Numbered from the stretch's first letter, positions 47,936 through 61,320 are shown. The stretch: 64,000 nt of DNA from Latrodectus hesperus (GCA_037975125.1 CM075857.1:71812845-71876844), one strand, 5' to 3'. Translations and numbers: made by a program. Notes: generated by a model from the letters alone, not told the origin.

Positions 47936-48256
47936 ATAATACAATTTTTATTTTTATTTTATTTATTTATATTTTTTTTATTTGGGAAAACAAAAATATC
48001 TCCCTGTGCACCAAGGAATACCACACAGGGCCCGAAGGTACAACAAATGTACTACAAAACAAATCCAAATAATACATGAGATGAAAAAAAATAATAATAA
48101 AAGAAGGCAGAGAGAAAAAAAAGAGATATAAAAATGAAAAATGAATTAGATAACAGCATGGATAAATTTTACAAAAAATTCAAAATTCTCTTTCTTAACT
48201 AGGTCCACCATAATCGGGGGCCACCTGTTATTTAAGTCTTTACAATAATACAATTT
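47936..48256 (-). mobile_element. Non-LTR retrotransposon copy B: 3'-end fragment with 12-bp TSDs
   Basis: 47948-48244 (minus) is nearly identical to the 3' end of copy A (30591-30855): the last codons of ORF2, the 3' UTR with gggccctgtgtggtattcc, then an A-rich tail of AAATA-type repeats about 45 bp long. The 12-bp ataatacaattt flanks it at 47936-47947 and 48245-48256. The copy retains only about 60 bp of coding sequence. Its longer tail relative to copy A fits tail-length variation on insertion. Confidence 0.92.
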
Positions 48257-50490
48257 GATGGCCAAAAAAATAGTATATTTAGGAGTAAAGATACCTATTT
48301 AGATTCTGTCTGTAATGACTTAGAAGAACTTTGATAAAATGCATAAGCCAACTTACCGATTTGTTGATGCTTAAAGTCATATTAGAAATATACGATAAAA
48401 AAATATTATTTAAAAATAATAATTTTTACTATCACTAAGAGTATATCATGTAATCTGTAGAAAATTATTCAAATCATTGATAGAATAAATTGTCTAAAAT
48501 TATATTAAGCTAACATATTCATCCTTTTATTGATATTAATTTAAGAGAAAATATATTAATATTAAACTTTATATATTATTATTATATATATTAATATTAA
48601 ACTTTATTTTAAACTAATATTATCAACGATACGACTATACATTAAATAAGCAGGCTTTCTTTAAAGTAGAGTCGTATCTTTGATAATATTAGTTTAAAAA
48701 TTTATGCTCTGAAAGAAAAATTTAAAAATTACATAAATTTTTGAATTTCTATAAAGAATTAATAAATTGAGATAATTTTCCACTTAAGTTTAAAATTGAT
48801 AGAAAAACTAGTGACCTCAAAAAATGCTGTAACTGAGCTATTTCTTAAATCTTTAAAAAATAACTATTTGTAACCCTTTAATTTCCCTTTATCCCTGATG
48901 AAATAACTGTAATATCAGTGAAACAACGAATGTAAGGAAATAATAAAATAAGAAATGAATAAATAATTAATAAATAAAATTTTGAGAATAATCAATATTT
49001 TCATTATTTAAACTATGATTAAGAGATGTTCCTTTGAAACTCGTTAAAACAGATAAATTATATTTATTAAATTTATTTGTTAGACCATGTAAAATTTATA
49101 TTTTAGAAAATGTGATATTGAATAGGCATTATAAAGAAAATCATGTACCACTATAAATAGCATAAAAAAATCTATGATTCTTAAACTTGATAATATGAAA
49201 AATTTCGTTCAATCCTTATTAATAAAGATATAGAAGTTCCATGCATTGAAACCTCTGTAAATATAATAATCACTTTATCCTACATGATTTCAATACATTT
49301 TATAAATATTTATTATATGGGTCTAATGTTTTGAACCATTTTATAATAAAACATACAGTATCTGATACAAAAAACTTCATTTTATTAATTATTTAAAAGT
49401 TATATTTTTAATGATAAATAAAATATAGTTCTTTTCTGTCATATACTGCTTTAAAAAGCTTTATATAATAGTTTTGAATGATTTTCGAGTATTATGATAC
49501 AACCAAAAAAACTTTTAAAACGTGTATATGTGAAATTTCTATATTTAACACTACAATTTTATTAATAAATGGTATCGAATTTCCCAGAAAATACCAAATT
49601 ATTATGTTTAAATACCCATTTTAAATATAATAACTTAATAAAAATAAAGGCGTTGAAAAATTATGAAATAATGATTCGTTAATATGTGTTGGAAAATTAA
49701 AATACTTTACTTTGGGATATAAAAAAATTGCCTATAATAAATACAATTCTAATTATACAATAACTTCTTTGGTATTGATATCCTTAATATCTGGATTTCA
49801 AGAAAAAGTCATTGTGTATGAATGCAAATTAAATTTTTGGAACCAAAAAACTTTATGATTATATTTTTCAATAAAATATGAATCGAAAATATATAAATAC
49901 AAAAATGTTAAACACATTTAAAATATAAATAAATATTGCCTTAAAATGATGATCTTTTTTATGGAAAATGTAATGAAATTTTATAAGAAATAGATCATCA
50001 GAAATATCTGTCTTCATAAAGACTTCCATGCGTTGTTTCGTTCAGCTAAAAAATATAGGCTATATTTTATATGGTAATCTTCTAATGATTATTTTTATTA
50101 GTTGATATGATGATTTTTGATTTGTATACATAATTCATACTTTTCTTATTTTGTTGATTTATGAAAACTACGCATACTTACTATTGGTGAAATTTCAACT
50201 TTATTGTAATGAGAATAAATAACTCAAAATTAAAAACAAGTATTTTCATTTGACACGCATAATGGGCAACCTATAAGTAGTGATGATTTCATAAGAAAAT
50301 CATTGTCACTAGAATTATTTGGTTCCAAAAATAACAACGAAAACTCTTATTTAAAAAGCAAACAAATTTACAGATATTTTTATAAATTACCTTTATTTTT
50401 AATACAATAATTTTTATACCTTAATTCTTATTTGAAATATGTTTGACACGTAGTTTTAAAAATATGTTTTAAATTTTATGTACAAGTTTA
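48257..50490. other. AT-rich intergenic sequence
   Basis: No gene or classifiable element apart from the foldback at 48607-48699 and a direct repeat (tatattaatattaaactt) just before it at about 48550-48605. Confidence 0.6.
48607..48699. repeat. 30-bp inverted repeat (one mismatch), 33-nt loop; foldback
   Basis: 48607-48636 (ttttaaactaatattatcaa then cgatacgact) pairs with 48670-48699 at 29 of 30 positions. The loop (48637-48669) is unrelated. No clear flanking duplication was found. It could be a short foldback MITE or a local inverted duplication. Confidence 0.85.
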
Positions 50491-52880
50491 AAAAAAAATA
50501 AAGCATTTTGCTGCAAAGCCATAAGTGGGAGACTATATATTGTGATTGATGATGTCGTGTATATGGAGTACGTAAGAAAACCCTAAATGTCCCCAAAGCT
50601 GTCAAAGACAAAAGCTGATGATCTCTACAGCTTTACCTGTAAGAAGAAGCATCAGAGGATCCCTTATGCTGATGTTAAAAAGCTTGGCGACCGTTGCTGG
50701 ACAGCTGAAGATGTGTTGTGGAGAGAGTTGTATGTTATCCGGCCTGTGAGGACAATGTCTGATCCATCTACAGATCTAATCCTTTGTCCATCTATAGACG
50801 TTCTCACACCTTTTAAGTGTTTTGTTCTAAGTCTGGCTATTATAGTTGAAATGATTATGTCACTGTATAATTTTGGAATGGAAATTTTTTTTACTTTTTT
50901 GGAAATTAATTTTCGGCTGGCACCAGCATTGGCGTCAATGAGGGTCAATCATTTGGATGAGTGAGAAGAAGTACGGGCATCTTAAGCGAACTCATCGGCT
51001 ATCTCGTTACCAGGAATATCAACTTGCACCGGTATCCAATGTAAGGTGCAGGATCTTTGGATAGCAATGATTTTGTGGATTAGCTATATAATCTTATGAC
51101 TGAGTAGACACCCCTTTGTATAGCTTGTAGAATGGATCTTGCTTCAGAACAAATAATGATACCGTTAGATACCTGGTCGTTTTTAGATAGGTAAATCTCC
51201 AAAGCACACTTTATGACTACATACATAGTTGGAAGCAATTTTCCCACTAGGAATACTGTGGCCCTCCTGCTCACCATCTGGGCCGAAACAGAGGACTTCC
51301 GTTTCACCGATATCGAGATCAGATTAAGAGGAGCCATCCATATAGGCGATTGCTAGGCCTAGAGTTGAGGTTGTGAGCTCTTTGACTGTGTGGCAGCCTT
51401 TCACTTTAATTTCAGTTACAGGTTCTGTCTTGGTGCAGGTTTGCAAAATATTTAAGTTAATTCTAGTTTGCATGGGAAGGCGTAAGACATGGTACGGTTG
51501 TTTGAAAATCTCCAGGGACCCATAACCGAAGTTGATGTCTTTTCTGATATCCTGATCAAACTACAGGGTTGAAAATCTTTTTAATCTGCACTTTCCACTC
51601 CTCGCATTGAAACTTTTTTCATTAGATGTGATGATCAGTTAGGTTTTTGGTTTCATTAGTAAATTTAATAATGAATAATTTTCTTCTGTTTTCCAAAGGA
51701 ATAAGGCCGCATTCGTTTTCAGTTTTGATAATATTCTTTGATAAAACAGCCTCCATAGATTAGATTTTAGAAGCCCTGTAGAAACTTTTTTTTACGGCAA
51801 ACTTAGCTGATTCCCAAATAAGTGCAGCATATTCCAGAACAGGCCTCACGATAGATGCATAGGTGTTCATAAGAGTTTTTGATCCCCAGGAACAATTACA
51901 CAATCTCTCGAGAATCTTTAGTTTTTTAAAGCTTTATTTGAAACATAGTGAAGGTGTTTTGAGAGTCTTAGTTTAGCGTCTAAAGTTAAACCTAGGTACT
52001 TTGGGTTAGAGGTTTGTTCAATTTTTGAACCTCATAGAGCTTTATGATAGGTTGAAACGAGCTTCTATGCTTTCTATCTGTTGAGAAAATACAAAAGTTT
52101 GTTTTGTCTGGATTTATAAAGAGATTCAGCTCTTTTGAATAGGTTTCAATGACTTGCATGCATTTATTTAGAGCTTTTTGTGATAATTTTAGATTTGCGT
52201 GGGTGTTCCAGACTAATATCATCGGTATAACAGGCCACTTCACGTCTTTATCAATATGAGAGTCAATGGTATTCATATATAAACGAAAAATAAGTGGGCT
52301 AAGTACAGAGTCTTGAGGGACTCCAGCCCAGGTGTGGTAAACAGCTGAGAAAGTGTATTAACTTGAATTTGTAATTTCTCTTCCTGAGAAAATAGTTAAC
52401 CCATATCAGTGCATTGGATTTTATGCTCAAATAATGCAGGATGCTGATCGATTTCTGCCTCCAGACTCTGTTGAAAGCGGTATAGAGAGCTAAAAAGACC
52501 ATGGAAATTTTCTTATATGTGAATTATTTTGAAATCCGTCGTTGATCGATGGGCGAATGTAGAAAACCTTGTCAATAGTACTGTGCTTGACTCTGCATGC
52601 AGTTTGGCATGGATGTAAAACTTTTTCCTCAATTATCCAATCCATCAGTCTCGTGTGAATAATAAGCTACATGAGTTTGCAGAATATACAGGTTAGAGAG
52701 ATAGGTCTGTAATTTTTACAATTTGTTGTTGGTTTTCTAGGCTTTTGGATGGGAAAAATAACAGAATTCTTCCAGGATTTAGGTAATTTGCCAGAATGCC
52801 ATGAATGATTGAAGATATTTAGCATGTCTCTTTTAGCATTTTCACCAAAGTGTGTGGTCATTTGGCAAAAAATGAAGTGA
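50490..52880 (-). mobile_element. Non-LTR retrotransposon copy D (second family), 5'-truncated
   Basis: A minus-strand element begins within the RT domain near 52875, runs through RNase H and a C-terminal zinc motif, and ends in a short 3' UTR near 50490-50510 next to a T-run on the minus strand. It differs in sequence from copies A-C. No target-site duplication was found, so both ends are approximate. A small hairpin (tgaagtga-ttg-tcacttca, about 52873-52891) marks the 5' edge. Confidence 0.8.
50590..52875 (-). pseudogene. ORF2 fragment of copy D: reverse transcriptase and RNase H, badly decayed
   Basis: Minus-strand blocks with frequent frame changes: THFGENAKRDMLNIFNHSWH, LPKSWKNSVIFPIQKPRK, NCKNYRPISLTCIFCKLM (RT start, 52860-52670); a decayed motif A region near AFNRVWRQKS (about 52480); AGVPQDSVLSPLIF (motif B, about 52320, Gly changed to Asp); CYTDDISLE (catalytic YxDD at 52218-52230, in another frame from its neighbours); ELNLFINPDKTNFCIFS; ASIVRPVLEYAALIWES. 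RNase H follows: AYMDGSS (about 51340), ALEIYLSKNDQVSNGIIICS and EARSILQAIQRG (catalytic Asp changed to Glu), then HWIPVQVDIPGNEIADEFA (about 51000). The C-terminus keeps IFSCPATVAKLFNI, the H-x4-C half of a zinc motif (about 50700). Over ten stops or frameshifts make this older than copies A-C. It resembles jockey/I-type elements frequent in spiders. Confidence 0.88.
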
Positions 52881-53100
52881 TTGTCACTTCAATATATTTT
52901 AAAATAAGTTTTATTTTCAACAACAACTACTAGAAATTATACAGGAATGATATCTACATATACATAGAAATAAGTCAGAAGAGAAATTGCGAAGGATACT
53001 TCTACATATTTCATGAAAAAAATTCGTGATACATTTGTAAAATTTACAAAGACATTAAAATTCATCTCATCTAATAATTTAGAGGAGTGCCAATTTTAGA
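52880..53100. other. Junction between copies D and C
   Basis: About 220 bp of AT-rich sequence separate the 5' edges of D (minus) and C (plus), which lie head to head. It may hold the 5' UTR of copy C or original flank; no boundary is visible. Confidence 0.4.
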
Positions 53101-53156
53101 AGAGACGCCATTGGTGTTGTTGACAAATTTTTGCTTCTTGCGAAAATAAATTAAAA

Positions 53157-54118
53157 ACCGTTGAAAATGCGCTAAGTTCCAGATCAAACCGGAATCAACA
53201 GATGAAAGAAGATGCAAAGAATGCTTTGAGTGAATTACATTGTCTTATTTACTCAAATTTTAATAAATTTAAAAATGTACAATCACGTGTTGCTCATGAA
53301 AATGTGTTAATGAAAATACACGAGAAGAGATCGAACGCGAGTGTTGTGGCGCCAGCTACAGAAACTTTTCAAAAACAAATGAGCGATGGAAAAAAAATGA
53401 AGTCTCATTATCTGTGCAAGTGAATAAGCAACCCTTCAAGCTGAAGATAATAAAAACATCAGAAAAATGCAAGTTAATCCAAGAACCAATAAAATTGGTA
53501 TCAAAAACGTAACAAGTCTTCCAAATGATAAACTGTTGGTTGAATGTGTGTTTGATGATGACAGGCAAAAATTTCGTGATGTTCTGGCTGAAAATTGCAT
53601 CTCTCGTTCTTAAACTCTTGCTAAACGAAAATATCCTCTCTCTGCCATTATTATTGAACACTTTCCCAGCTCACTACATGATGATGAACACATAAAGCTC
53701 TTATTTGAGCAAAATTTTGATATTTCAGTATCCGAGAAAGAAATTTCAGAGTCTAAAGTTTGTTTTACGACAATGTAATTTGGGGATTCAAGATATATTA
53801 TTATTAGTGTTCCACCTAATGTCCGTAAAGAAATTTTAAGAATAGGATCTCTCAAGCTTGACTGGTATGTGTGTGAAGTTGATGATTTTGCTATTATACA
53901 TTGATGTTTCGAATGTTTGGGTTATAATCATAAGGCTATTGATTGTAAAAACCACCTTGCTTGTTTTAACTGCTCAGGTAAGAGCTCAGAGTGTTCTAAT
54001 TTAAATCATTAAATTTGTGTCATATGTGCTAGATTTAATAATAAAACTAAAAATCATTCAAAAAGAGTTAATATTCATCATAAACATTATGTTTGTGGCT
54101 GCTCGAGTGAAATTTTCA
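53157..54118 (+). pseudogene. ORF1 (gag-like nucleic-acid-binding protein) of copy C
   Basis: The N-terminal part (53157-53423) is open and hydrophilic, with coiled-coil-like spacing (KLKTVENALSSRSNRNQQMK and beyond). A middle domain follows after frame changes (YPLSAIIIEHFPSSLHDDEH, LFEQNFDISVSEKE, SVPPNVRKEILRIGSLKLD; 53630-53880), resembling the RRM-like region of gag-type ORF1 proteins. Then come zinc knuckles: CFECLGYNHKAIDC (CCHC, 53905-53946), ACFNCSGKSSEC and ICVICARF (to about 54118). ORF1 proteins of this type bind the element RNA and help carry it to the target site. At least four stops or frameshifts are present. No convincing start codon was found. Confidence 0.75.
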
Positions 54119-54148
54119 TGAAGAAACTATCATTCTCTGGTATTGATT

Positions 54149-57113
54149 ATGAATAATAGTTATTGTTCTCTTTTGCGTTTTGTCCAATTAAATCTACACA
54201 AGTCTAAAAATGCTACGCAGCAACATATTCTAAATATGGAAGGTGATAATATCGATGTTACATTGATTCAAAACCTCACTGTTACAAAGGGAATCTTCCC
54301 GGGTTTCCTTGCCATTACAAAGTATTCTTTGATTCCCAATCAGATGTTATAAAATCAGCGATCATCATTCGCTGGAATAACATTTATACCTTTGTTTATC
54401 ATAATTACTCTGATTATAACATGATCTCCGTTAAAAATCACTGAAATGACTTAGATTTTATTCTGCTTTCTTACTACTTTGAGCCGGGCAGAAATATAGA
54501 TGCTGAATTACAAAAGATTGGTTCTTTCATGTCTAATATTATTTCTTCTCGACTAATTTGTGGAATGGACTCTAATAGCAAAAGTAATGTTTGGTTTAGT
54601 CCTTATTCAGATGCTAGAGGAGATAAACTATGTGATTTCTTCAATACCAAACAACTATTTGTAGTTAATGAGGATTTCGGTCCTACCTTCTATTCAACTC
54701 AAGGTTCTAGCTACGTTGATATTACTGTTGCTGGGGAAAATTATTGCAAGGTGTCATCAATTGGTCTATTCCTGACTACGATTCGCTTTCTGATCATATG
54801 ATTTATTTTGAAATCAATGATTTATTTTGAAATTGTCTTGGCTGATAGTACTACAAACTCTTTACACCAAAACAGGCTTCAAATCTTGGACTGTGGAAGA
54901 GCAAATTAGTTTCGTTTTCAGTCTATATATTATGAGGCTATCAATAATTATAGTTCTGAGGATCAGCTTCCTACTTGTAATGACTATATTTGCCTGGAAA
55001 TTCTAATAACTGAGTTTCAAAATGTCATGATTTCTACCGGAAGGATACCTATTCCTTTTAAGCATTATGATAAAAGAAATGTTCTTTGGTGGACATCTGA
55101 AATAGCATGCATGGGTAAAAAATCAAATGCTTCAAGACGTCGCTTTCAAAGAGCCAAAAACCCGATTGTCAAGGAAATTCTTAAAATCAATTACCTCCAT
55201 GTTAAAGAAGTGTATATAAGAATTTGGTTAATAAATCTAAATTAAATTCCTGGAAAGACTTTCTTTCTAATGTTACCCCTACAAATGTATGGAAGAAGAT
55301 TTATAAAGGCATAAAGAGAAACTTTAGTAAAAGTGTCGAGATTATTGGCATTGAAACCACTTCAGATCATTTCACATATTCTTTTGAAGAATCTCTCAGT
55401 AATATCTCAAATTTTTCATTCCCAGATGACAATCTTTCAAACGATAATTCTTTTCAATAAAATATTCGAGAACAATCTAACAAGGCCTTCTTTGTAGAAG
55501 ATGTACCTTTTACAGTCAATGAGGTTAATACCGTTATTCATGGTTTGGTCACTGGAAAACCTCCTAGTTTGGATTCCCTTGCCAATAAGATGATTAAATA
55601 CTTTCACCAGTGTTCTCCTTCTGTTCTTCCAGTATTCAATTTGTATCTCTTCCCTGCTCTTTGGAAAAATTATGAAGTTGTCTTAATTCCATAGTGTTTG
55701 AACTCAAAGCGACTGCACCTTAAGAATATTAGGTGTATTAGCTTATTATCTTGCATTGGAAAATACATCGAAAAGCTTCTTACAAACAGACTAAGATGGC
55801 ATCTTAACAATCGCAACTATACTAGTAAAAACCAATATGGATTTACACCGCAGAAATCTACTGAGGATGCACTTCTGCGACTTTATCACATTGTAAAGGA
55901 AGGGAAAAAGCCGAATTCATTCACTATTTTCTATTCATTGGACATAAAAGGAGCATTTGATAACACTTGGTGGCCCATTATCATTTTCTTAATGAAGGAG
56001 GCTTGTACACCTTCAAATATTTTCACGCTCTTTCGCAGTTTTTGGAGCAACAGAACGGCTGTTCTCACTCTTGGCAATAAGTCGAAAGTCGTTAACAACC
56101 AAAAAGGATGTCCAAAAGGCTCTGTTTCTGGCCCATTTCTTTGGAATCTAATTATGAATGATTTACTGAAAAAATTGAAAGCATTTAAGTGCTGGAAAAT
56201 TGCTTTTGCAGATGACTTACTCGTAATTGTCCAGAACAAAAACTTTCCCGATTTATGCAGTACTGCTCAAGACATTCTTGATTTTATTCATGATTGGGCT
56301 CAACATTGCAAGCTGGAATTCAATCATACGAAGTGCAAAGTAATGATGATTTACAAAAAGGCCAACATTGATGCCTCTATCAATCTTGCTATGGGTAGCA
56401 ATTATCTGGAAGTTGTAGATAAAATTAAATATCTGGGCGTTGTTGTCGATAGTAAACTTCACTGGAAGGAACATTTGAAATACATTTTAGCTAAGGTTAG
56501 CATTCTTACAAATGCATTGTATAGAATTTGCAATAACAGTTAAGGTACTAAATTCGAGGTTTTAAAATTGATTTATTAACAACCCATTATTCTTTATGCA
56601 TCTCGAATTTAGAGAGACAGTGGGACGCAAAAAATAACCCGAAAACTTATCAGGAAAATACATAGAAAACTGCTGAGGATTGTTAGAGGATATAGGAAAA
56701 TCAGTTATGAGGCTCTTTTAATTCTCTCTGGTCTTCCACCTCTTGTTGTTGTGATATTTCATCAAAATGAGGCTTATCGTTATGCTTAAGACTCTTTTTC
56801 TAACCATCTTAATGGTGATTTGAACTTTTCTTCCCTACCCCATCCATCGACAAGATCTCCTGCTCCTCTTGCTGAATTTGTTAGCATTAAGGAAGAAGAC
56901 TATGATCTTATTTACTTTATAGATGGGATTAAGGCTAAAAAAAGTAGGTATTGCATACGTATGCTTTCAGAATGGTTTTGAAATGAGTCATCAGGTATAC
57001 CGCATTAATTATTATAGTTCTATTTTCATAAAACATAAGCCCTAATTTTGGTGATCCTAGTGAAGAAATAGAATTTTGTATTTTTTAAAAAATTTATCCA
57101 TGCTGTTATCTAA
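54149..57113 (+). pseudogene. ORF2 of copy C: endonuclease, reverse transcriptase, truncated RNase H
   Basis: ATG at 54149. The endonuclease opens with LLRFVQLNLHKSKNA (conserved Asn); the Glu expected after DVTLIQ is Asn (IQN). After a frameshift near 54350, GMDSNSKSNVW (Asp at 54568-54570), RGDKLCDFFN, FYSTQGSSYVDIT and LSDH (54785-54796) follow, an APE-type endonuclease pattern. The RT region starts with TVNEVNTVIHGL (55513) and continues as a long open frame 55698-56543: YGFTPQKSTEDALLRL, SLDIKGAFDN, CPKGSVSGPFLWN (usual CPQG changed to CPKG), FADD at 56205-56216, KYLGVVVDSKLHWKEH. RNase H begins with YFIDGIK (Thr of TDG changed to Ile), then most of the domain is deleted near 57020-57040. 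The end is KFIHAVI and TAA at 57111-57113. Endonuclease changes, stops and the deletion make it inactive. Confidence 0.9.
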
Positions 57114-57292
57114 CTCCTTTTTTTATTTTTATATCTCTTTTTTTCTTTCTGCCTTCTTTTATTATTATTTTTTTTCATCACATGATTTATGTGGATTTGT
57201 TATGTAGTATATTTTTTGTACCTTCGGGCCCTGTTTGGTATTCCTTGGTGCACAGGGAGATATTTTTGTGTTTACCCAAATAAAAAAAAATC

Positions 57293-58398
<1,106 letters not shown>

Positions 58399-58399
58399 T

Positions 58400-60845
58400 A
58401 TATAATGCATATATATATATGTATATAAATGTGATGAAATATATAAAACCACCATATTTTACATTTTCTTGTTAATATCTATAAGCATTATTATTATAAA
58501 CATTCTGATTAATTTTTCCTGTCTTTAGAATGATTTGTGTCTTTTATTCACATGGGAAAGAATTTTTCGACGCTTTGTATTTTTCCTTACCATTTTACTG
58601 CAAGCTTTCATTTCATATTAAGAAAAATGTAACATAGAAGTTTCTGATTAAGAATATACAAATATATAAATAGGTTATTAATGGCAAGGAAAGAACATTA
58701 AAATAAAAATGCATTGTTCAAATTTGAGTAGAAATACATTTGGTATACTCTTTTCAGATTTTTATTATTTTTTTCATTGGAGTTTTTTTGCTTGTTAGTA
58801 ACCACGTTAGCTTTCTCTGTCATTTTGAGATACCAAATATTAATATGGTTATAACAAAACTGTGTCTTTTTTAACTTGCATAATACTTTAAGCAATATCT
58901 TAGTAAATTTTTATGTCAAATAAGTTCACTTATTTTTTAAGTCCACATTTTATTTAAGTTAGACATGATGTGCATTATTGTACACATAAATTGAAATATT
59001 AATTAATATTTGTGTTACAATTTTTGTATGATTTATAAAAGAAACATAATTTTTTCTAATAAATAAAATAAATTTAATGGACTTTTCAAAGTTCATAATA
59101 TAATCAAAAAATTTTAAATTTTCAAAAATACTTTCATTATCTCAAAAAGAAGCAATAGAAGTGGTAAATGTTCTCAGAAGATCCTTAATGAAGCTTGGAA
59201 AGAAGTTTTGAGTTAAGTGCTAATCTTCTTAATCCTTTATATATTTTATTATTTACATTCGTATAAAATTATTCAAATTTACTTATTAGTTTGAAATAAA
59301 TATTTTTTCTAAAATTATTGTAATTAATGAATTTATTTAATATATTTTATTTTTTTTCACAATTAAAATTCTAGACACATAATTTATGGTCGGTCTTTGT
59401 GGCATTAAGATGTATAAATCAACTAACTGATATATAAGTTCATAAAGACTATAATCGAAAATCATTAAGTTTCATAACATATATTCCAATAAACTGTAAT
59501 TGCTTGTGTATTAACAATTCTTTTTAATTATCAGGGCTTAAGAAACTTACAATCACTATATCAGATAAATTATTGAATCTTCTATATTAATTAATAAATT
59601 TAATTTTCCAGCAAAAATTGCAAATTCATTACAATTAAACTTTAAAATTATTCAATATAGTTATTATATATAGATAAATATTATACATACTTTAAAATAT
59701 TATACATAGCTTTGAAATTAGTGGCAAAATAAATTACTTTATATGTTGATAAAGAAAGTAACAACTCGTATTTTCATGGGATTAACATAAAAATATTTTG
59801 AAATAGTTTTTAATAACTATTTTTGATAATTGAATAATGTGTATTTTAAAATAATATTTAAAGTAATATAGCTTATTAAAATGTATTTGTAAATATATCT
59901 TTAAAACGTAAAAGTAAATTTTTAAAAAATGAATTAAATATTTTGCTTGTTTTTATTAATTTAATAATCACTCTCAATTTATCCACAGAAGCATAATTTG
60001 TGTAGTGCGTTAAGCACTGAATTAATATTAGATCGAAGCTTACAATCATTCGGATAATTATGATATGCCAGTCCAGGTAGTATACTCATATGTTCTATAT
60101 TTATAAAGGTTAAGGTTAAATTGTTCAGATACGATTTTGCATCCAGTTGTTGAAATCTAGCATTAAGGATTTCTCGAATATAAGATAGATACAGTATTTT
60201 TGACACTTCACATTAGAATTGGTTATTCCTTAAATTATCAGATTAATTAAATGTAATAGATACATTTATCAAGTAGTACTGAGTTAACGAAAGTTATTGA
60301 ATCAATATCACTGTGTTAAATTATACATTTGTATATGCTTAACAATTGGTGTATATCTTATAATGCTTAACTTTTGGTATATAAAATCTTTTATATCCTT
60401 GTCATTGCTGGTAATATATTTAAAATGATTTTCTTCGCATCATGCCGTATAAAATGTAGCCAAAGATGTAAATACAATTCTCAGAGAATTTTATTTTATA
60501 AACCCTCTTGCATTCTTCGTACATATTTTTGTATATAATGCAAACATCTCTCTCTCTCTCTCTCTTGACTCAAAGTTTGTGAAGAGACTTTATAATTTAA
60601 TAAATTCATTTCTTTCTTACAGGCTAATACTTCCAGTTATTGTTTTTTTGAATGATCTATATCATAGTTTAAACCAATAGCATATATATGCTAAAGATTC
60701 TTCTAGATGTTGTTGAATTTCATGAGAAGGAAAAATGTAAACTTAAATAATGCCTAACTCCTAAGCAATGTCAGGCATGTGTCAAAAAGCTAATATGAGA
60801 TTATTTTCGTTTTTTGAAAGTGCAAACTCAAATTATGTATTAAAC
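58400..60845. other. AT-rich intergenic sequence
   Basis: A (TC)n run of about 19 bp lies at 60547-60565. Frames at 58698-58895 and 59979-60206 (minus) have no recognisable features. Confidence 0.6.
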
Positions 60846-60849
60846 ACTT

Positions 60850-60869
60850 AACTTGAGTTGCTAAAACTG

Positions 60870-60929
<60 letters not shown>

Positions 60930-60971
60930 TATTAGCAACTCAAGTTACACTTACTTATAGCAACTCAAGTT
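60850..60971. repeat. (TA)n tract flanked by a 14-bp inverted repeat with an extra copy
   Basis: aacttgagttgcta (60850-60863) precedes (TA)n at about 60870-60929. Its exact complement tagcaactcaagtt follows at 60933-60946 and again at 60958-60971. The arms could form a hairpin with the TA tract as the stem or loop. Confidence 0.85.
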
Positions 60972-61320
60972 CTTTTGAATACTCGATTCCCAATGCCGCC
61001 AAAAGACCCACCGAGTACATGCGATATACGTGCTCGTTAAATCTGTGAAATCGAAAGTCCTGTGGTCGGTCGTTGAGCAGTTACCACTGATTACAATGGT
61101 CTAGAGAAATTTACTCACCTTCAGATCAAAACCAAAATTGAGAGTAAATCCTCTGGTGCTGTCATCTATCGGAGGATTTGAAGAGCAAATGTCGTACTTG
61201 CACCTTTATGGTGCTCTGATTAAACGAAAGACGCTCCCAATTGACTTAAATTCGTATTGCCAAGCCTAGCGAGCTTAGCTTGTCCAAGTGTCATAAGTAA
61301 CAACAACAACTTTTTTGTTG
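60972..61320. repeat. GC-richer island, unclassified repeat candidate
   Basis: About 350 bp of higher complexity, with sharp edges against AT-rich flanks and a closing run taacaacaacaac. A tRNA T-arm-like run (tactcgattccc) lies near 60980. No open frame or transposase motif is visible. The composition step and CAA-repeat end fit an inserted interspersed repeat (plus strand, or minus strand with a TTG start), but no target-site duplication was found. Confidence 0.35.

Larger units (their letters stand above)
53100..57292 (+). mobile_element. Non-LTR retrotransposon copy C: nearly complete, defective member of the copy A family
   Basis: In order: an ORF1-like gag gene (from about 53157), ORF2 with endonuclease, reverse transcriptase and the start of RNase H (54149-57113), a 3' UTR with cttcgggccctgtttggtat (about 57220), and a short A-run near 57281-57290. 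RT and 3' UTR sequences are close to copies A and B. About 0.6 kb of RNase H and C-terminal sequence present in copy A is missing here: the reading jumps near 57020-57040 from YSSIF to the sequence just before the ORF2 stop. The 5' end and TSD could not be fixed, so the start is approximate. Confidence 0.88.

Noticed and set aside
50587..50964. 125-codon plus-strand frame
   Set aside because: Antisense to the RNase H and C-terminal part of copy D, where minus-strand motifs are recognisable.
53356..53855. Minus-strand frames of 101 and 81 codons
   Set aside because: Antisense to ORF1 of copy C, whose plus strand carries the zinc knuckles and RRM-like blocks.
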